The notes: generated by a model not told the origin, from the letters alone. DNA of 64,000 bases from Epiperipatus broadwayi (GCA_028023455.1 JAQFVV010006221.1:8105011-8169010), one strand, 5' to 3'; counted from the stretch's first letter, positions 23,888 to 36,984 are shown. A program made the numbers and translations.

Positions 23888-24230
23888 CATTTCTACAAAA
23901 ATTTTATTAACAATAAATAGTGATTACATACTAATAAAGGATAGATAAATGAATAAATTGTACAATAATATGATTGTATAATGTTCTATTTGTTATCTGG
24001 CTAGATTTTGTTATGAGAGTACAATTGTTATACTCTTATGTGGTTAGGTATAGTGATGAGATTCTAAGAACTTGATTAATGGTTTAAGCATTTTTTATAT
24101 AAACATGAATATTTTCTTTTAGAATTTCCTATTCTATAATGCTGGGTAGGTGGGAGTTGATAATCAGGAAAAGGAAAGAGCAGTTAAAGACCAGGTGTCA
24201 TCAAAGACTTTACTGGAGGCCAGGAGCTGG

Positions 24231-27200
24231 TCACGTTTCTTGATTTTTTTTGAGCGTTTGATAAAACAATGGTATGATTTGTGGCGGGGGTAATTCCATG
24301 AGAGTTTTGCATCTCACTATCCATATGGAATAAAGGACAAAGGTAGAAAGCCTTATTATTGAAAAAAACCCATTATGAATGGCATTTTCAAATGAGAAAA
24401 TCATATCAGGTCTTATGTTGGAATTGATTATAATTATATCTTTCAGTGTTTTAAGTCTTGGGCACCAGTGTATAATATGGTCTATGGTTTCATTTTCATG
24501 AGCACACAGACCACATATAGGGTCAGTGCTGGTAAAACCTCTTCGGTGATAAAGGAACTAATTCGTGGGAAGCGCATTAAGATTTATTTTAATGATGAAG
24601 TCAAGGAATTTGGGTTCCAGACTCCATCTTTTAAAGTGTGAAATGAGTCTTTGGTTGGTTACTTTTAGGCTGGTTTTTATGGGTTGTTGATTATAGTTGA
24701 TTATATTGTATGTTTCCCATAAGGTGATTTTTTTGTTAAGGTTAAAGGGCATTATTGGGTTATAAAGTTGTAGGTGGTCTATTAGGGAGGCTATCCATGA
24801 ACTGGCAGAGGGCGGAGGACGATCTGTCGGTGTAATTTTTTTAATAATGTTGGAGTATCCACAGGAGAGGATGAGATTATGTAGAGTGTTGTGGGTTTTC
24901 TGTAAAATTATTGCTTGTATTGAGTGGAATGACAGTCCATTGAACCTGCGTGGTCGTTGGATGCCTCGCAAGCTAATAGCAACTGTCCTTTCTCTCCAAA
25001 GAAGTTTGGTACATAATCGGTTGATTTTATTTTGAAACTGTTTAGACATTTTTACGAATGGAAGGTAATATGAGTTTTTTGGCATTATGATCATGTTGAG
25101 GAGGCCAACCTTTCCATATAATGAAAGGTATACTCTAGAGAGTGACGTGGTGATGGCTTCAGTTGAATGGAGGATTGCATCTTGAATCTCTCTTGCCATT
25201 GCAGTTGGTGGTTTGAAGGTTGGGAAACCTAGGTATCTTTGGGGTTTTGCAGAAAAGGGAGAGTTAATTTGTTTACCAGACATAATCTTCCAGATGGAAG
25301 ATTTGTTAAAGTTTATTTGTAGGCCAAGTTTCGCTGTATTTCTGTTTAAAATGTTCATGAGATGGGGAAGGTATTTAATGGTGGGAAGAACAACCATGAT
25401 GTCATCTATATATGCAAATACATTGAAGTTTTTATTGAGAGAGGGAAGGAAAATTCCAGGGAGGTTTTTTTCTATATCCATCAGAAGAGGGTTGATGTAT
25501 GCTGTGAAGAAAAGGGCACTGAGTGGAGATCCTTGAGGGATCGACTTGTATGGCTTGAAGCCTGGGGTGATCTTGCCATCAAGAGAGAGAAAAATCTCTC
25601 TGTTGAGCAGATTTCTGATCATCTGAACAATCCCGGCTGGAATGTCGCATTCCGACAGAATATCCAGGAGGATATTTATCTGAAATGAATCAAATGCTGC
25701 CGCAACATCCAGCTGGACAGCAATAGGTTTTGATTTACGATGTCCTCTGATGTAATTGAATAGTGCAGTTACATTGGACATAGCATGCGAGGTTGATGAT
25801 CCCTTTTTTCCATATTGGTTTGACGAGATATGGCTAAGGATTTGAGTTTGGATTTGATCTTTAATGACTGACTCAATTATCTTGATAAGTAATGGGGTCA
25901 TGGAAATTGGCCGGATATTGTTAATGTTGTTTAGTGGTTTTGCTTTTTTAATAAAAAGCACGAGTGCCACTGGGTAAAGATCTGTTATGTTTGTTGCCGG
26001 AGGCTAGGTGATCAATCATTTTTTTAATAATTGGCACAGTGAATTGACTGAGGTGTTTGAGAAGGAAATTTGGGATGCCATGAAGGCCAGGATGAACGCT
26101 GTCAGGGAGAGATGTTATCTTCTTTTTGATTTGGATTTCTGTGATGCCATGTTCGCCGGGGTCACCAGCATCCAACCAGCTGTTTATAGGAGGAGCTCCA
26201 TCTTTTTGCATTAATTGGCAGAATTGTTTGCTGATGTGCTGCATCATTGGAAAGCCAACGAGATTGGTTCCATTAGAATTAATGGATAAAGGAGTGATTT
26301 GTTTTCTATTGTACCCCAGTGCCCATCTAAGGTAGTCTCTCATGCAGTGTTGTTGTGCTAAGAAACATTTGGCTCTTCTGGTGGATATATATTCTGCAAG
26401 GGACTTTTGCTTGATTTTGTAGAGATTTTTAAGGAAGATGATTTTTCCTGTATTTGTGAAATTTTGCTGTAAAGCTTGAAGTTGTATATTAATGTCTGTT
26501 AGATCATTTAGAAGGCCATTAGGTTCTTTGATTTTCCTGGTGTGGTGATTTAATATGGATTGTAGTATTCCGATGAAGGAAAACCAGCCCTCCTCAGCAG
26601 GAAGGGAAAGGATGTTTATTTTCTGGAAAAGGATGTATGCCTCAGATACTATTGCTTCGGTCATATTTGATTGGGTGATCATGCACATGGTTTTACCAGG
26701 TCCATCAATAGGTGCAGGGATTGAAATAGGTGTAAGTTGTAAGATTAGAGCCATATGATCAGAGAAAGCAACAGGGGCCAAGGCTGCATCAAGGTTGAAA
26801 TGGAGGTCTGGGGTGTAGTAAACCAAATCAATCAGGGACTTTTTAGTTTTAGTATAGAAAGAGTAGGCTTTGGGAGGGAAGAAGCCCTCTCCACACATTA
26901 ATCTGTGATTTATTAGATGCAAAAATCTCTTGTTGAAGTCATTGTATGTGGTGTTAAAGTCTCCCAGAAGAATAGTAGGGGAGGCTCTGTTAGCGTTGAT
27001 GGCATTTAGGATGTGGATTATTTTTAGATATTGAGAGGTGTCTTTGGCTGTATATATATATAAGCTATGATGATCGGATAACCCCAATAGTCTATTTCTA
27101 TGATAATAATATTGGCATCTAGGATTAGAATGCTAAAACTGTTTGGTGGTGTTGACTTGCTGAGCAGAATACCGACTCCACCTGAAGCAGAATGGCCTAT

Positions 27201-27386
27201 GGAAAATCTAGTATATCCGAGAGTTGAGAGAAGAGATAGTATTTTATGATCGGTCTTATGGTGATATTTAGTTTCACCCATAAGAAGTATATGAGGGGAA
27301 CAGAGCGAGAGCCAGTTTTTAATAGCTAGAACTCTATCAATTGAGTTGATGCCGCGAATGTTAATGCCAGCAATTTTGCAGAACAT
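24231..27386 (-). pseudogene. LINE ORF2: APE endonuclease plus reverse transcriptase (broken)
   Basis: The original frame would be about 1,050 codons, starting at the ATG at 27,386. Endonuclease landmarks are GETKYHH (the catalytic Glu region), GDFNTTYNDF and SDHMALIL, in that order. The reverse transcriptase follows with RPISMTP, LDVAAAFD, IPQGSPLSALFF and YIDDIMVV (catalytic Asp pair), then GLQINFNKS and YLGFP. A cysteine motif CGLCAHENETIDHIIHWC closes the protein. Lesions are a frame change in a TA run at about 27,051-27,062, another near 25,965-25,985, and an in-frame TAG at 24,558-24,560. The same frame continues past the TAG to TGA at 24,231-24,233. The protein nicks DNA and copies the LINE RNA in active relatives. 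Confidence 0.9.
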
Positions 27387-27392
27387 GATAGA

Positions 27393-30007
27393 TTAATCCA
27401 AACCATCCTCAGCAAAGTATACCAAGTCAATGTGGGACATCTCCATGTTAATGAGGTCTGATGTTGTTTGGCAATCAGAGTCTTGTGATTGAATTTATGG
27501 ATGGATTGGTGATATAGTTGTTGGTTGAGGAAACGCATCCATGAAATCTTCGGTGTCTGATGAAGTAGTGTAATCTGTCTGAGATTCGTCAGAAGGATCA
27601 ATGGTATCAATGGTTGTAGGATCCATGGTTTTCCTCTTTTTTTCTATGGATTTGCGAGGCTTTGTGCTTGATATATCTGAAATTTGTTTGTTAGAGGGTG
27701 GAGGTGAGTAATGTATCAGATGGGCGCTATCATTGTCAGAGCTTGATTTATCTGAACGAATTGATTTTCTTTTAATTTTCTTATTTGTATTTTGGGTATT
27801 TGTTGTGTCGGTTTTTTGAGGGTTTTTAAGTTTAATAGTGTTTTTTTTTATTTTCCTGTTCTTTTGATAAAAGTGTTTTTTTATTGTTATACGAATTTGT
27901 TTTAAATTTTAGACCTGAGTCATTTTCGGTTTGCTGTAACTGTTGGGAAACATTAACTATGCTGACTTTCGGGTTGTGTGTTTGACAAGTCTTTTCATCT
28001 GGATGGTTAATTATTGCAGGAGTTGAAGAATTGAGGACAGTTTGTGGATCACTTTGTTTAGGTTTACTGGACTTAACTGACCCACATGAAGATGTATCAA
28101 TGGTTTTAGACTGGGTGGGAGTTGTTATCGATGGATTGTTTTGAAATTTTTTGAGTGTATTTTCTTCATCGCTTGTATTTTCCTTGCTCTCGTCAGGTGG
28201 TTTGGTCATATTGCCTTCTTTTGTATCAAGAGTTTGGCCTAGTATTGTTTCTCGGGGATTAGTATAATATGTATCGTATGTAAGATCTTTAGTCTTATCG
28301 ATTTGAGTGATTGGTTTAGGCGCAGTATATGTAATTGCTTGGATCTCTGATTCACTACTATTAGTGTAGAGGTTGTCGTTTGTTCTTTCTTGAATATTTT
28401 CATTTTGAAAGATAGGTTTGGATGTGAAAGGGTTTGTTGGAGGATTTATTTGAATCACGTTGTCTGGGTTTGTGAGGTTGCTGATTGAATTAGGCCCATG
28501 TGGTGATTGTCTATTTAAGGATGTGAAAGCCATGTTAGTAGGTCTGCCAGGACATCTGTGAACTTTATTCTTTTTAATACCACAGTGTGTACATATTCTT
28601 GCTGCACAATCTTTAATGAGGTGTGTTCTTTGAAGGCAGAAGAAACATTGTGTATGTACTCCCCTGAAAGTCAAAACCATAGGAGAGCCTCTTGCAGTAA
28701 TAATAGTAGGTATGTCAGTGGGTATAATGTTTTTCTTCAATGTAAGTGTGAAGATAACTGTATTGGACAGGATTTGATCTTCGCAGTGAGGGTTTAATAG
28801 GTGTTTAAATTTGCTAACTGAACCATAATTAATAAGGATGCAGTTTTGGATTCTTCCGGATAATGTAACAGGACGGTTCATATCTATGGAGCATAGTATA
28901 AAATTTCCTAAAGATCTGTATTTATTTTTAAAGTTCATACGGTCCGCCCACGTTTTAAACTCAACGATAACATAGCGGTCATTGGGATGATTAAGAATCA
29001 TATGAATGCCTCTGCCTACTTGTTTTTGATTGATTAGACTGTATAGCTGTTCTAGAGGGAACTTATATAGAGCACATTGTTGATTTTTTATGGCTAAGAT
29101 TAATGACTTATCGCTGTAGTAGTTAGCAAACGATTTATATAGGCTATTGGGAATCGTTTTGTTGAACTCATTATTTATTTTTAGGAACATGTCGTCATTA
29201 AGTTCATTTATATTAAATGAGACATTTTCCAAAGTGTTTGATTCTTGTTCTATGTCTAGTTCTGAGATATTCAAATATAGTTCATTGAAATTATCGGCCT
29301 TAATATTTTCGGAGATGCTCTCAGAATTTTTAGACCTTACGATATTTGCGTACGTAGAGGAATTTTTCAATATTGGTATTGAAGAAATTGGATTAGATTG
29401 TAAGTTGGCTGAAGTAGCAATGGATTGTTCTGCGCTATAATCTTTGTTTGTTCTGGAATGTGATTTATCAGTTTTAAAATTTATTTCTTCTTTTTGATTT
29501 TTAAATTTACTGTTGACAAACTGTAATGTGACAGCACTGGTTTTGTCGACCTCTGGTGGAAAAGTTTTTACTTTAAAAAAATTCGCCGAAATCATCTTGT
29601 TGGTAATTTTGTCTATTATTTTCAGATATGGTTTCCAGGGTATTATTGGGCAAAGGAAATTGCTCATTAGAGTCTTCTGAGGGTGCGTAAAGTCTTCGGA
29701 GAGGTGATGATTGGTTTTTGCTTGAATTTTTAAGAATTTCAATAGTTTCGCTTGATGAGATATTAATGCTATTACATATATTAGGGGTAAGTTGAATATT
29801 TTCTAAACTTTTGTTGATATTTGTGATGCTGTTTTCTTTTGAAATATTGGTTTGTGGGTTTTTATTTGTTGTAGAAGTTATTTTGGATGAATTTAGATTA
29901 GATCCAAGACTATAAAATTTACGACCGATGACTGCATTGCTAGATTGAATGCTGAGATCGGGACTAACCTTAATTTGCGAGTTATCGATTATATTATCAC
30001 TTTCCAT
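27393..30007 (-). pseudogene. LINE ORF1: gag-like RNA-binding protein (broken)
   Basis: Originally about 870 codons from an ATG at 30,007 to TAA at 27,393-27,395. The N-terminal half is rich in Ser, Asn, Ile and Lys and looks disordered. A folded central region precedes two zinc-knuckle-like motifs at about 28,565-28,652: CFFCLQRTHLIKDC (C-x2-C-x4-H-x4-C) and a looser CTHCGIKKNKVHRC. A Ser/Thr/Pro/Lys-rich tail follows. Lesions are a frameshift at a 7-base run (29,575-29,581), another at a 9-base run (27,841-27,849) and an in-frame TAA at 27,495-27,497. In known LINEs this protein binds the element RNA. ORF1 and ORF2 end up in the same frame, six bases apart, which may matter for how ORF2 was translated. 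Confidence 0.85.
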
Positions 30008-30151
30008 AATATATAATGATTAAAACCGACTTACCGTGAATAAGAAACGTAAAGGTAAGGGGACAATCGTCCCTGTCTTCCTGAAATTGAATCGCTAAGG
30101 GACGCTTTTTGTAAGACCAGTTGCAAAGATGGCTGCCAAAAGCGGAAGTTG
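30008..30151 (-). promoter_or_regulatory. LINE 5' UTR / presumed internal promoter
   Basis: About 144 bp upstream of ORF1 begins caacttccgcttttggcagc and contains gccatctt, the complement of a YY1-type aagatggc motif. YY1 sites mark the 5' UTR of mammalian L1; whether it works here is inference. The 5' end is set by the duplication. Confidence 0.5.
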
Positions 30152-30165
30152 TTATTATTTGTGTT
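30152..30165. repeat. Target-site duplication of the LINE, right copy
   Basis: Exact match to 23,874-23,887 (ttattatttgtgtt), placed just outside the first base of the 5' UTR. Confidence 0.8.
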
Positions 30166-30169
30166 ATGT

Positions 30170-33100
30170 TTAACATTAAATTAATATGACAAAATACTTA
30201 ATAAGGTTATTTTTCATTTCTAATATTATTAGCTCTAATCTTCGCAATTGAAGATTTGAAAGATATGCTTGTACATTTTATTGATGAAAATATTGTTCTG
30301 TTAGCTATATAATATTCTAAATATTCTAAAAGAAATAGATGATTCCAAATATATAATTAGATGTTTATTATTGAGAAAAATATTATATGACAAAATACTG
30401 TGAACAACAATTATTTGTTACTGATTTTGGTAGTCAAATATTTACCTTGCTGTGATGTCATTACCCTGAAGGTGTACTACTCTAATCTTCTGATCTTTAA
30501 GATAATGTCACCTAGTGATTTGCGGACAAAGTTAATCACTAAAATTTGTCCGCATATCATGTGGAGATTGCAAGATTTTGGTTTCACTTTTTTTAAAAAA
30601 AAAACAACATCAACAAATTTAAAACTTATTATGGTTTTTTTTTTTTTGGGTTCCACTTGAAACAGTATTATTTAGCCATCATCCCGTTTCACCTACTATG
30701 TTCCATCATAGTTAGTAGTTTTTCTACCAGATCGAACCCTCACCGTCCACATATCTAATCAGAAAAATTTATTTTGATATGTAATAGCGTATATTTATGT
30801 GTATGTGTGGATATGTGCGCACATTTAATATATTAATGTCTTTATGTGTATAATGTATACGCAGTTATAAATTTAAAATTAATAAAAAGATATAATTAAA
30901 TTAAATTGTGTGAACATTATATGTGTGTAACCACTTATATGTGTGTAACCACTTACATATGTATGCGAGAAAAGACAATGCAATAGATTTAAAGAAGCAT
31001 TACAACTCTTTTAAATTAATAATATAAATTTGAAATATTCTCAGTTAAAAATTCTTTATTTAAATGCATTGGTATAAAAATTTCAATTTCTGGGATAGTC
31101 TCACACACATATACAATAAAAGGTTTACAAACTTAAACTCTTTTTAAAAAAAGTTATCTGTTTTTAGAAAAAAAAAATCAAATCTCGCAGGTCAAAAAAT
31201 CAAATCTTTTGGATTAGTCATGTCAGTGTCCTCGTTGCCATGATAATGTTCATGTAATCTTCCGACGATGCTTACCGGCAGAAACAATGTTGAGCGTAAT
31301 GACGTCTTAGCAAGGTAAATACTTGACTACCCTGACTGTTAGACATTTAGTTCACCATAAAGCAATCACACTAAAATTTATGAATAATACTTTTTGGTGA
31401 AAGATATAAGGCATATACAATGAAAGCATCACAGTTTAATAGACTTTCAGAACATGGAAATTTTGTGTTTTGTTAGTGGGAATTTATGGAATCAGAAAAT
31501 CTCTTGATTAGAAACTATCACTAAAGATATTCAAAACTTCATAACCAAAGCTAAAAACATAAAAGGGATATTAGTTTGGTGTTAAGAGCTTAAAAAGACC
31601 ATTGATAAACTTCTAATTCACTTTATATGTTAAGTCTGATAAATTATAAACACCTTTCTAATTATTTATTTTTCTTCCCCTTTTTTTGTTTCAACGTTAA
31701 AAAAGTATTCATTAAAATTAATGAATTTTCTGTTAAACGTAATGGCTTTTAAATTTTTTTATTAACTTGATGTTTAATTAAACTTTTGGTTTTTGCAATA
31801 TTTCATATATTTACATGTCCACATGACTAGATTATTTTTTTAACTTCTAGTTTTTGTTTTCATTTAAATGTATGTAGTTTAATTAGAAATAATAGGAGTA
31901 ATATGGATGGATGTATTTCTCTTAACAATTTGATTATATACTAAGGAATTAACGTAGTAGGCATATTTAATTGTAAAAAATGTCTTATGATCAAGAAGTA
32001 GGATTTATACTTTTGTGGAGATACCTAAGAACCATTTGCTGTGCAGTGAGTATTTGAGGAATTTTTCATCTATATTATTTGCTTGAATTGTAAAATAAAA
32101 TTGTATATTGAGTGTAAATATTTTTTGTATGTTTTATTTAACACTCGTAATATTTTTGCCACTTTTATCTAGTATATTCATGAAGTGTCTGGAGATAAAT
32201 TATATTAATAATGAGAGACCATGTACTTTTATAATAAGCAGCTGGAAAATTAAATAAGATTTGTATATATATTTAATGCATGTATGCTTTAAGATTTAGT
32301 TATTTTTCCAATATATCAAATGAAAGTAAATAAGTAGAACTGAAGATATGTAATGATTGAAAGATTAAAGTTATGTTCAATAGCACTTTATAAAAGGAAA
32401 AAATACAAATTGATATTAATGAATTAAAAATTCACAATTTTAAGTAATATTAAGAAATGAAAAGGGGTTGCCAGATGAGTAAGTATAAGTAGGTCACTCA
32501 GTAACAAAAGCTGTTAATCAGAACTTGGGATGTGGATTATGGCACTACTATCGAATATACATTGATTACTCGAGCTTATAATAGATGGCTCTTAGGTAGA
32601 ATAAATAATAAATATGATTGCTTTCTAGTCCATTTCCATTTTATATCTTTAAAAAAAATTATAATATGTAGTTTTTCCATAGTATTTTCATCTTTCAATT
32701 GTTTTCCAATTCTAGCATTTAAATATTCCATGATAGTTTCAAAATGCGTTGTTTTTGCAAAATTATTCTGCATATTTCACTTCATATAAAAATTATCAAA
32801 ATAAGTTGTTAAGAATATAAACATAAATTATCATCTATTAAATGAATAATCTTTGTGGTATTGTTTTTCTGTTTTCTATTCATAGTAAATCAAACTCCAT
32901 ATTTGCTTCAAATATTTAAGGTTTTGAAGTAAAATGTATATCCACTTTTCAAATCATCACTTCAGCATTTTTTCTAATTTGACAAAATCTAATATTGTTC
33001 CATTTTCTATTACACAATTCCTATATCTCTTACAGTCATTATTTAACTTGACAATAAACTACAGTTGTAAGTTTCCAAATAATAGCAGTAAAAACCTGTA

Positions 33101-33960
33101 AATTAGTATGGGCCTTTTTTATTATATTCTGCCTCCAGTCACAAATTATTATCTTAGCTATTGACTTTTCCCTAACATAAAATATAATCAACATTTTAAT
33201 AATTGTCATAAATCTGAAAAAGAAAAAAAAACATTGTAAACTTACCTTGCTGGCTATTATATATTGTCCAGCAGCTTATGTGTGATTGCTTATCATTGGA
33301 TAATCATTTAACAATCTTGCAATAATATGACGAATACATTAAGAATTTGCTCCATCTAGTTTCTTTATGGCATCAGAAATTAGCAAACTTCTTTTTTGCA
33401 ATTTTTATTCACAATGAAGTATATAATATATTAATAATTTTTATTAGACATTCATTAGATTAGAGAATATCCATTTAATGAATATTATTTCTGTAGTGTA
33501 ATCCATAGTCTTATTAATGGGATTTAACATTTGTTTTTAATGCCTTTGCTTGTTCTTATTTTACAATAGTATTTTATTTTATTTGGATTAATATTTCTAA
33601 TTAATTAAGTGGATAGATTTCTTTCCAGTCATCAATTTTTGAATCCCTTGGGATATTTTATAATTGTTCATCGAATAAGTGAAACATGAATAATAAATAA
33701 CTAAAATATTTAATTTCTGAAGAAATATTAGTTAGACAGATAAAATATATAATAAATATATTTATCATAATGTAATGTATATAATGTCCACTGGGGGGGG
33801 GGGGCTTGTTATGGGATAAGATGGGATTATTGTGTTAGGAGAATTGTTGAGTGTAATAATTGCAAGGAATGGGATAGAGATGCATTAATAAAGGATAGGG
33901 ATTTAGAGGAATGGAGAATTAGTATGGAGAGTAAAAAGAGTTTAAGTATATTGTAACAGA
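30170..33960. other. AT-rich stretch, no gene seen
   Basis: There are no repeats longer than short tandems (tgtgtaaccacttatat twice near 30,925-30,955). A small CpG-bearing patch lies at 31,230-31,310. A fragment of the family C end occurs at about 33,440-33,510. A poly-G run of about 13 lies near 33,794. Overlapping chance frames occur at 32,532-32,789. Confidence 0.5.
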
Positions 33961-33971
33961 ATAGGTTAGAT

Positions 33972-34420
33972 CAGGGGTGGGCAATTATTTTGGCTTGGGG
34001 GCCGCAGAGATTGGCGAAGGGCCACACCTTTTTTCATGACACAATAAACACTACTTTATTCCCTGTATTACCAAAGAAATATTTGTTTGTTCATTCTTCA
34101 TTAAACACACGACATTCATCACCAATTTTACATTTTTTCGGTGGATTCATGGTTTCACTAAAGTTGGAAATGTATATATTTGCTAATGCAAAGACAAAAT
34201 TGAAATTAACCAGATCAAATGGAAAAGCACTGCACATCGTATCTGCACTGCACATGTGTATTGACATGGCCATCCTAGTGGAAGATACAAGATGAATCTT
34301 AGGTTGTGCACGGGAAGGAAATCTTAGTTCAAGATGGATTTTTCTGATTGTCATGGTGGGCCGCATAAAAACTCTTAGCAGGTCACATGTGACCCTCAGG
34401 CCACTATTTGCCCACCCCTG
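33972..34420. mobile_element. Short hAT-type element with 8-bp TSD
   Basis: It begins caggggtgggcaattattt and ends with the complement, cccacccctg. About 13 bp of perfect terminal inverted repeat are followed by weaker pairing. The 8-bp sequence ggttagat lies directly outside both ends (33,964-33,971 and 34,421-34,428). Eight-base duplications and caggggtgg-type ends are typical of hAT elements. At 449 bp it is non-autonomous. The 101-codon frame inside it is not a transposase. Confidence 0.9.
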
Positions 34421-34429
34421 GGTTAGATG

Positions 34430-35815
34430 GAAGAAAAAAATGGTTGTACCTGGTGTGATGGAAAATCATCATCAATCCCAAGTAAAATAATAAAATGAAA
34501 TATCAATTATTAAAGTAATGTTTAATAGTCATAAATATATAAGTAATTTTATATATTAAAGAGAGCATGAGATCATAAAATATCTCTGTGAGGGATCAGC
34601 CAGGTACTCCTTAGAGCTACTATGACTAACTATACATCAACCAGAATTATAATAATAAAACATCAGTGTAAGTAATATTCAAAAGAAACCATTCATCATC
34701 ATGAATGATCCACCAATCAAACTATGTCAACACAATAAATCAGAATAAAATCAACAGTCCATCTTGTGATTGGATTTGAACAATAAAAATATAAATCAAC
34801 AGTCAATCTGGTGACTGGATTGGAAATGGGTCTTCTGTAGACCAGGCTAACTATTGAGCCTTTGACAACTTGGGCAATTATTTAAACAATTTGGATGCAC
34901 CACTTAAGTGCTAATACATTAGAATACATAATCATCAAAACAATGCTGGGATATTAAAACATATTGATCATCATCAATGTTCTGGTAACTTAGTGTCATT
35001 AATGCATTGGCCTTCTATATAATTAAATTCTAATAAGACAAGTAAATAAAATGTAGCACGGGGGCTTTAAAGATTATAATCTTATGCACAAATCAGGATG
35101 ATGGTGGTTTATCATCACTGGATGTTCCAAAAGTACTAATAATATATCCCCATTCATAAATTCAGCCATTATACACGAAACAATTTAATTCAAGTTTATT
35201 AATAACAGTATTAAAAAATGATAGTAAGGTCTAGAATAAGGCTATGCATATCAATTAAGCCTTCTGATTTTGATTAACATATAATAAAAAAAATTATCGC
35301 ATTTGTGATTTACAAAATTACTATACACAACTCAAGTTACTACATTGATTTACATGATTAATACATTAGGTTTACTTAAAGCCATTCAGCACACAGACAT
35401 GTGGTTTAATATAAAATGAATATGTTTGAATTTATCAAAATAATAAAATGATTAAAAACATATTTCATAATTAATTCCATTTGAAAACTATACATAAAAT
35501 TCACACATACATGTGTATCTATGAACATATAGATGATATGAATTAATATTATTAATTAGTTTTTTTTTTTCAGTCAATAAAAGTATTTTCTTTTTCCTTT
35601 TTAAAAATAAAGTCAATTTTTTTGATAGGTAACTCAAAAGTTTTTTTTTATGATAGGTTACTCTCAATTAATTAATTACATCTTTAAATTAATCTAAAAA
35701 AATTTTTGAAGTCCTCTTTTTCTTTTTCAAAATAAATTGTTCATGAATCAATCATTACTTTTAGATTTTAATTCAATTCAAGCAAAATTATTTACTTGTT
35801 ATCTTTTAAAATGTA
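34430..35815. other. AT-rich stretch with minor duplications
   Basis: A tandem pair of about 46 bp (aaatcaacagtccatcttgt then aaatcaacagtcaatctgg) lies at about 34,748-34,838. No gene is visible. Confidence 0.45.
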
Positions 35816-35879
35816 TAGATTCTTAAATGTCATTTTTACCAAAGAAATTATTTAAAATTTCATTTTCATTAAATATAAT

Positions 35880-36405
35880 GCTACTCACCATTGTATATAC
35901 ATTTATCTGTGCTTCTCTTTGTGAGTTGGTCTTGGTGAGACAGGTATAGTCTAGGATTATCATAATCAGGAAGATATAATCAGGTATGTTCACATTCTCT
36001 GTTCTGTCTAGGGCTTGATAAGCTTCAGGCCAGCAAACTATCTTCCAGAACACATTTGTACAAGCTAATTGATTCATTTTAAGTTGATCCAGTCTTCAAG
36101 TGAATCAAAACTCCTGTATGTAGAACTAGTAGACTGCTCACTTCTGGATCTACTGGCTTGACTTCAGCTACATCTTCATGGGAGCTATTTTTATTTTCAT
36201 GAACTCTCCAAACACCAATTCTGCTAGCCAGCACCTTCACAAAAATATTAAGACAAGAACTGTCTTAAAAAAATTAATATCCAATCTTTGCAGCTGGCCT
36301 ATTTGGCCATTGCTTATAAAAACCAGACTTCTGACCAGTTCTTACAAAAACTGCAAGCCAAACTTGAACTGATATTTTTTTATCAGTCTTTTTATAATCT
36401 TGGTT
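35880..36405 (-). promoter_or_regulatory. TATA-bearing transcribed-looking island, minus strand
   Basis: Read on the minus strand, ttataaaaagactg lies near 36,395. About 500 bp of moderately GC-richer sequence follow, ending at a donor-like acaatg|gtgagtag near 35,888. The 84-codon minus-strand frame at 35,823-36,077 lies inside it and shows no domain. It may be a promoter with a non-coding first exon, or part of an LTR. The tataaaaagactg phrase is shared with the island at 23.0 kb. Confidence 0.3.
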
Positions 36406-36984
36406 GGGTCAAGTGATAAAAACATAGTGACTGTTTTCAATCTGTCTAATACTTTTGAAAACAAGTTTGAAGTTTTATCAAGGTGTGATATACATGTTTT
36501 TACTTAGATAGAGATTTACCAATTAATTAAAAGATTTTAAAAATAGACATTTTTATAATTATCAGAAAATATGCTTATTTTTAAATTTCAAAATCAGATT
36601 AATAATAATACAATATTTAGACCTTTCTAAGTGTTTTAATTAATAATAAAGTTCTGTTTTAAATTCAGACTTATTTAACCCTTTATTTATTATTATTCCA
36701 AGTGAAATGTAGAAAATATCTACGAAAATTTATATGTGTTTATTTCTACTTTTCATTTACTATATATATATGCATACACACAACTATGCTGCTGTGTACC
36801 ATGTAACCCAGATGGTTACAATATATAGAAATAAACAATATTGGGTGCGAGCTAATTTATGATAATAGCAAGGAAAGTAGTTTACTGTTTAAGGCTCAAA
36901 AAGGATCTTTAGCTAATGAGCTTGAATTGAAAATATTATGGTGTTTTCAATTTAAGACTCATATTTTGTAGGTAAGTAGAGATA

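Larger units (their letters stand above)
23888..30151 (-). mobile_element. Full-length APE-type LINE (non-LTR retrotransposon)
   Basis: A roughly 6.26-kb element read on the minus strand. It has a 5' UTR (30,008-30,151), a gag-like ORF1 (30,007-27,393), a 6-bp gap, ORF2 with endonuclease and reverse transcriptase (27,386-24,231), and a 3' UTR with AATAAA (complement of 23,903-23,908). There is no clear long A-tail. The 14-bp flanking duplication and the intact 5' end show a complete insertion by target-primed reverse transcription. Homopolymer or dinucleotide frameshifts and two nonsense codons disable it. No RNase H domain is seen after the reverse transcriptase. ORF2 ends in a CxxC...HxxxC motif. 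The layout fits the Jockey/I/R1-like superclade; the exact clade needs a tree. Confidence 0.92.

Noticed and set aside
25213-25688. Plus-strand frames of 107 and 108 codons
   Set aside because: They are antisense shadows of the LINE reverse transcriptase.
33990-34295. 101-codon open frame as a gene
   Set aside because: It lies wholly inside the 449-bp hAT-type element, has no transposase motif, and an overlapping frame is open on the other strand.
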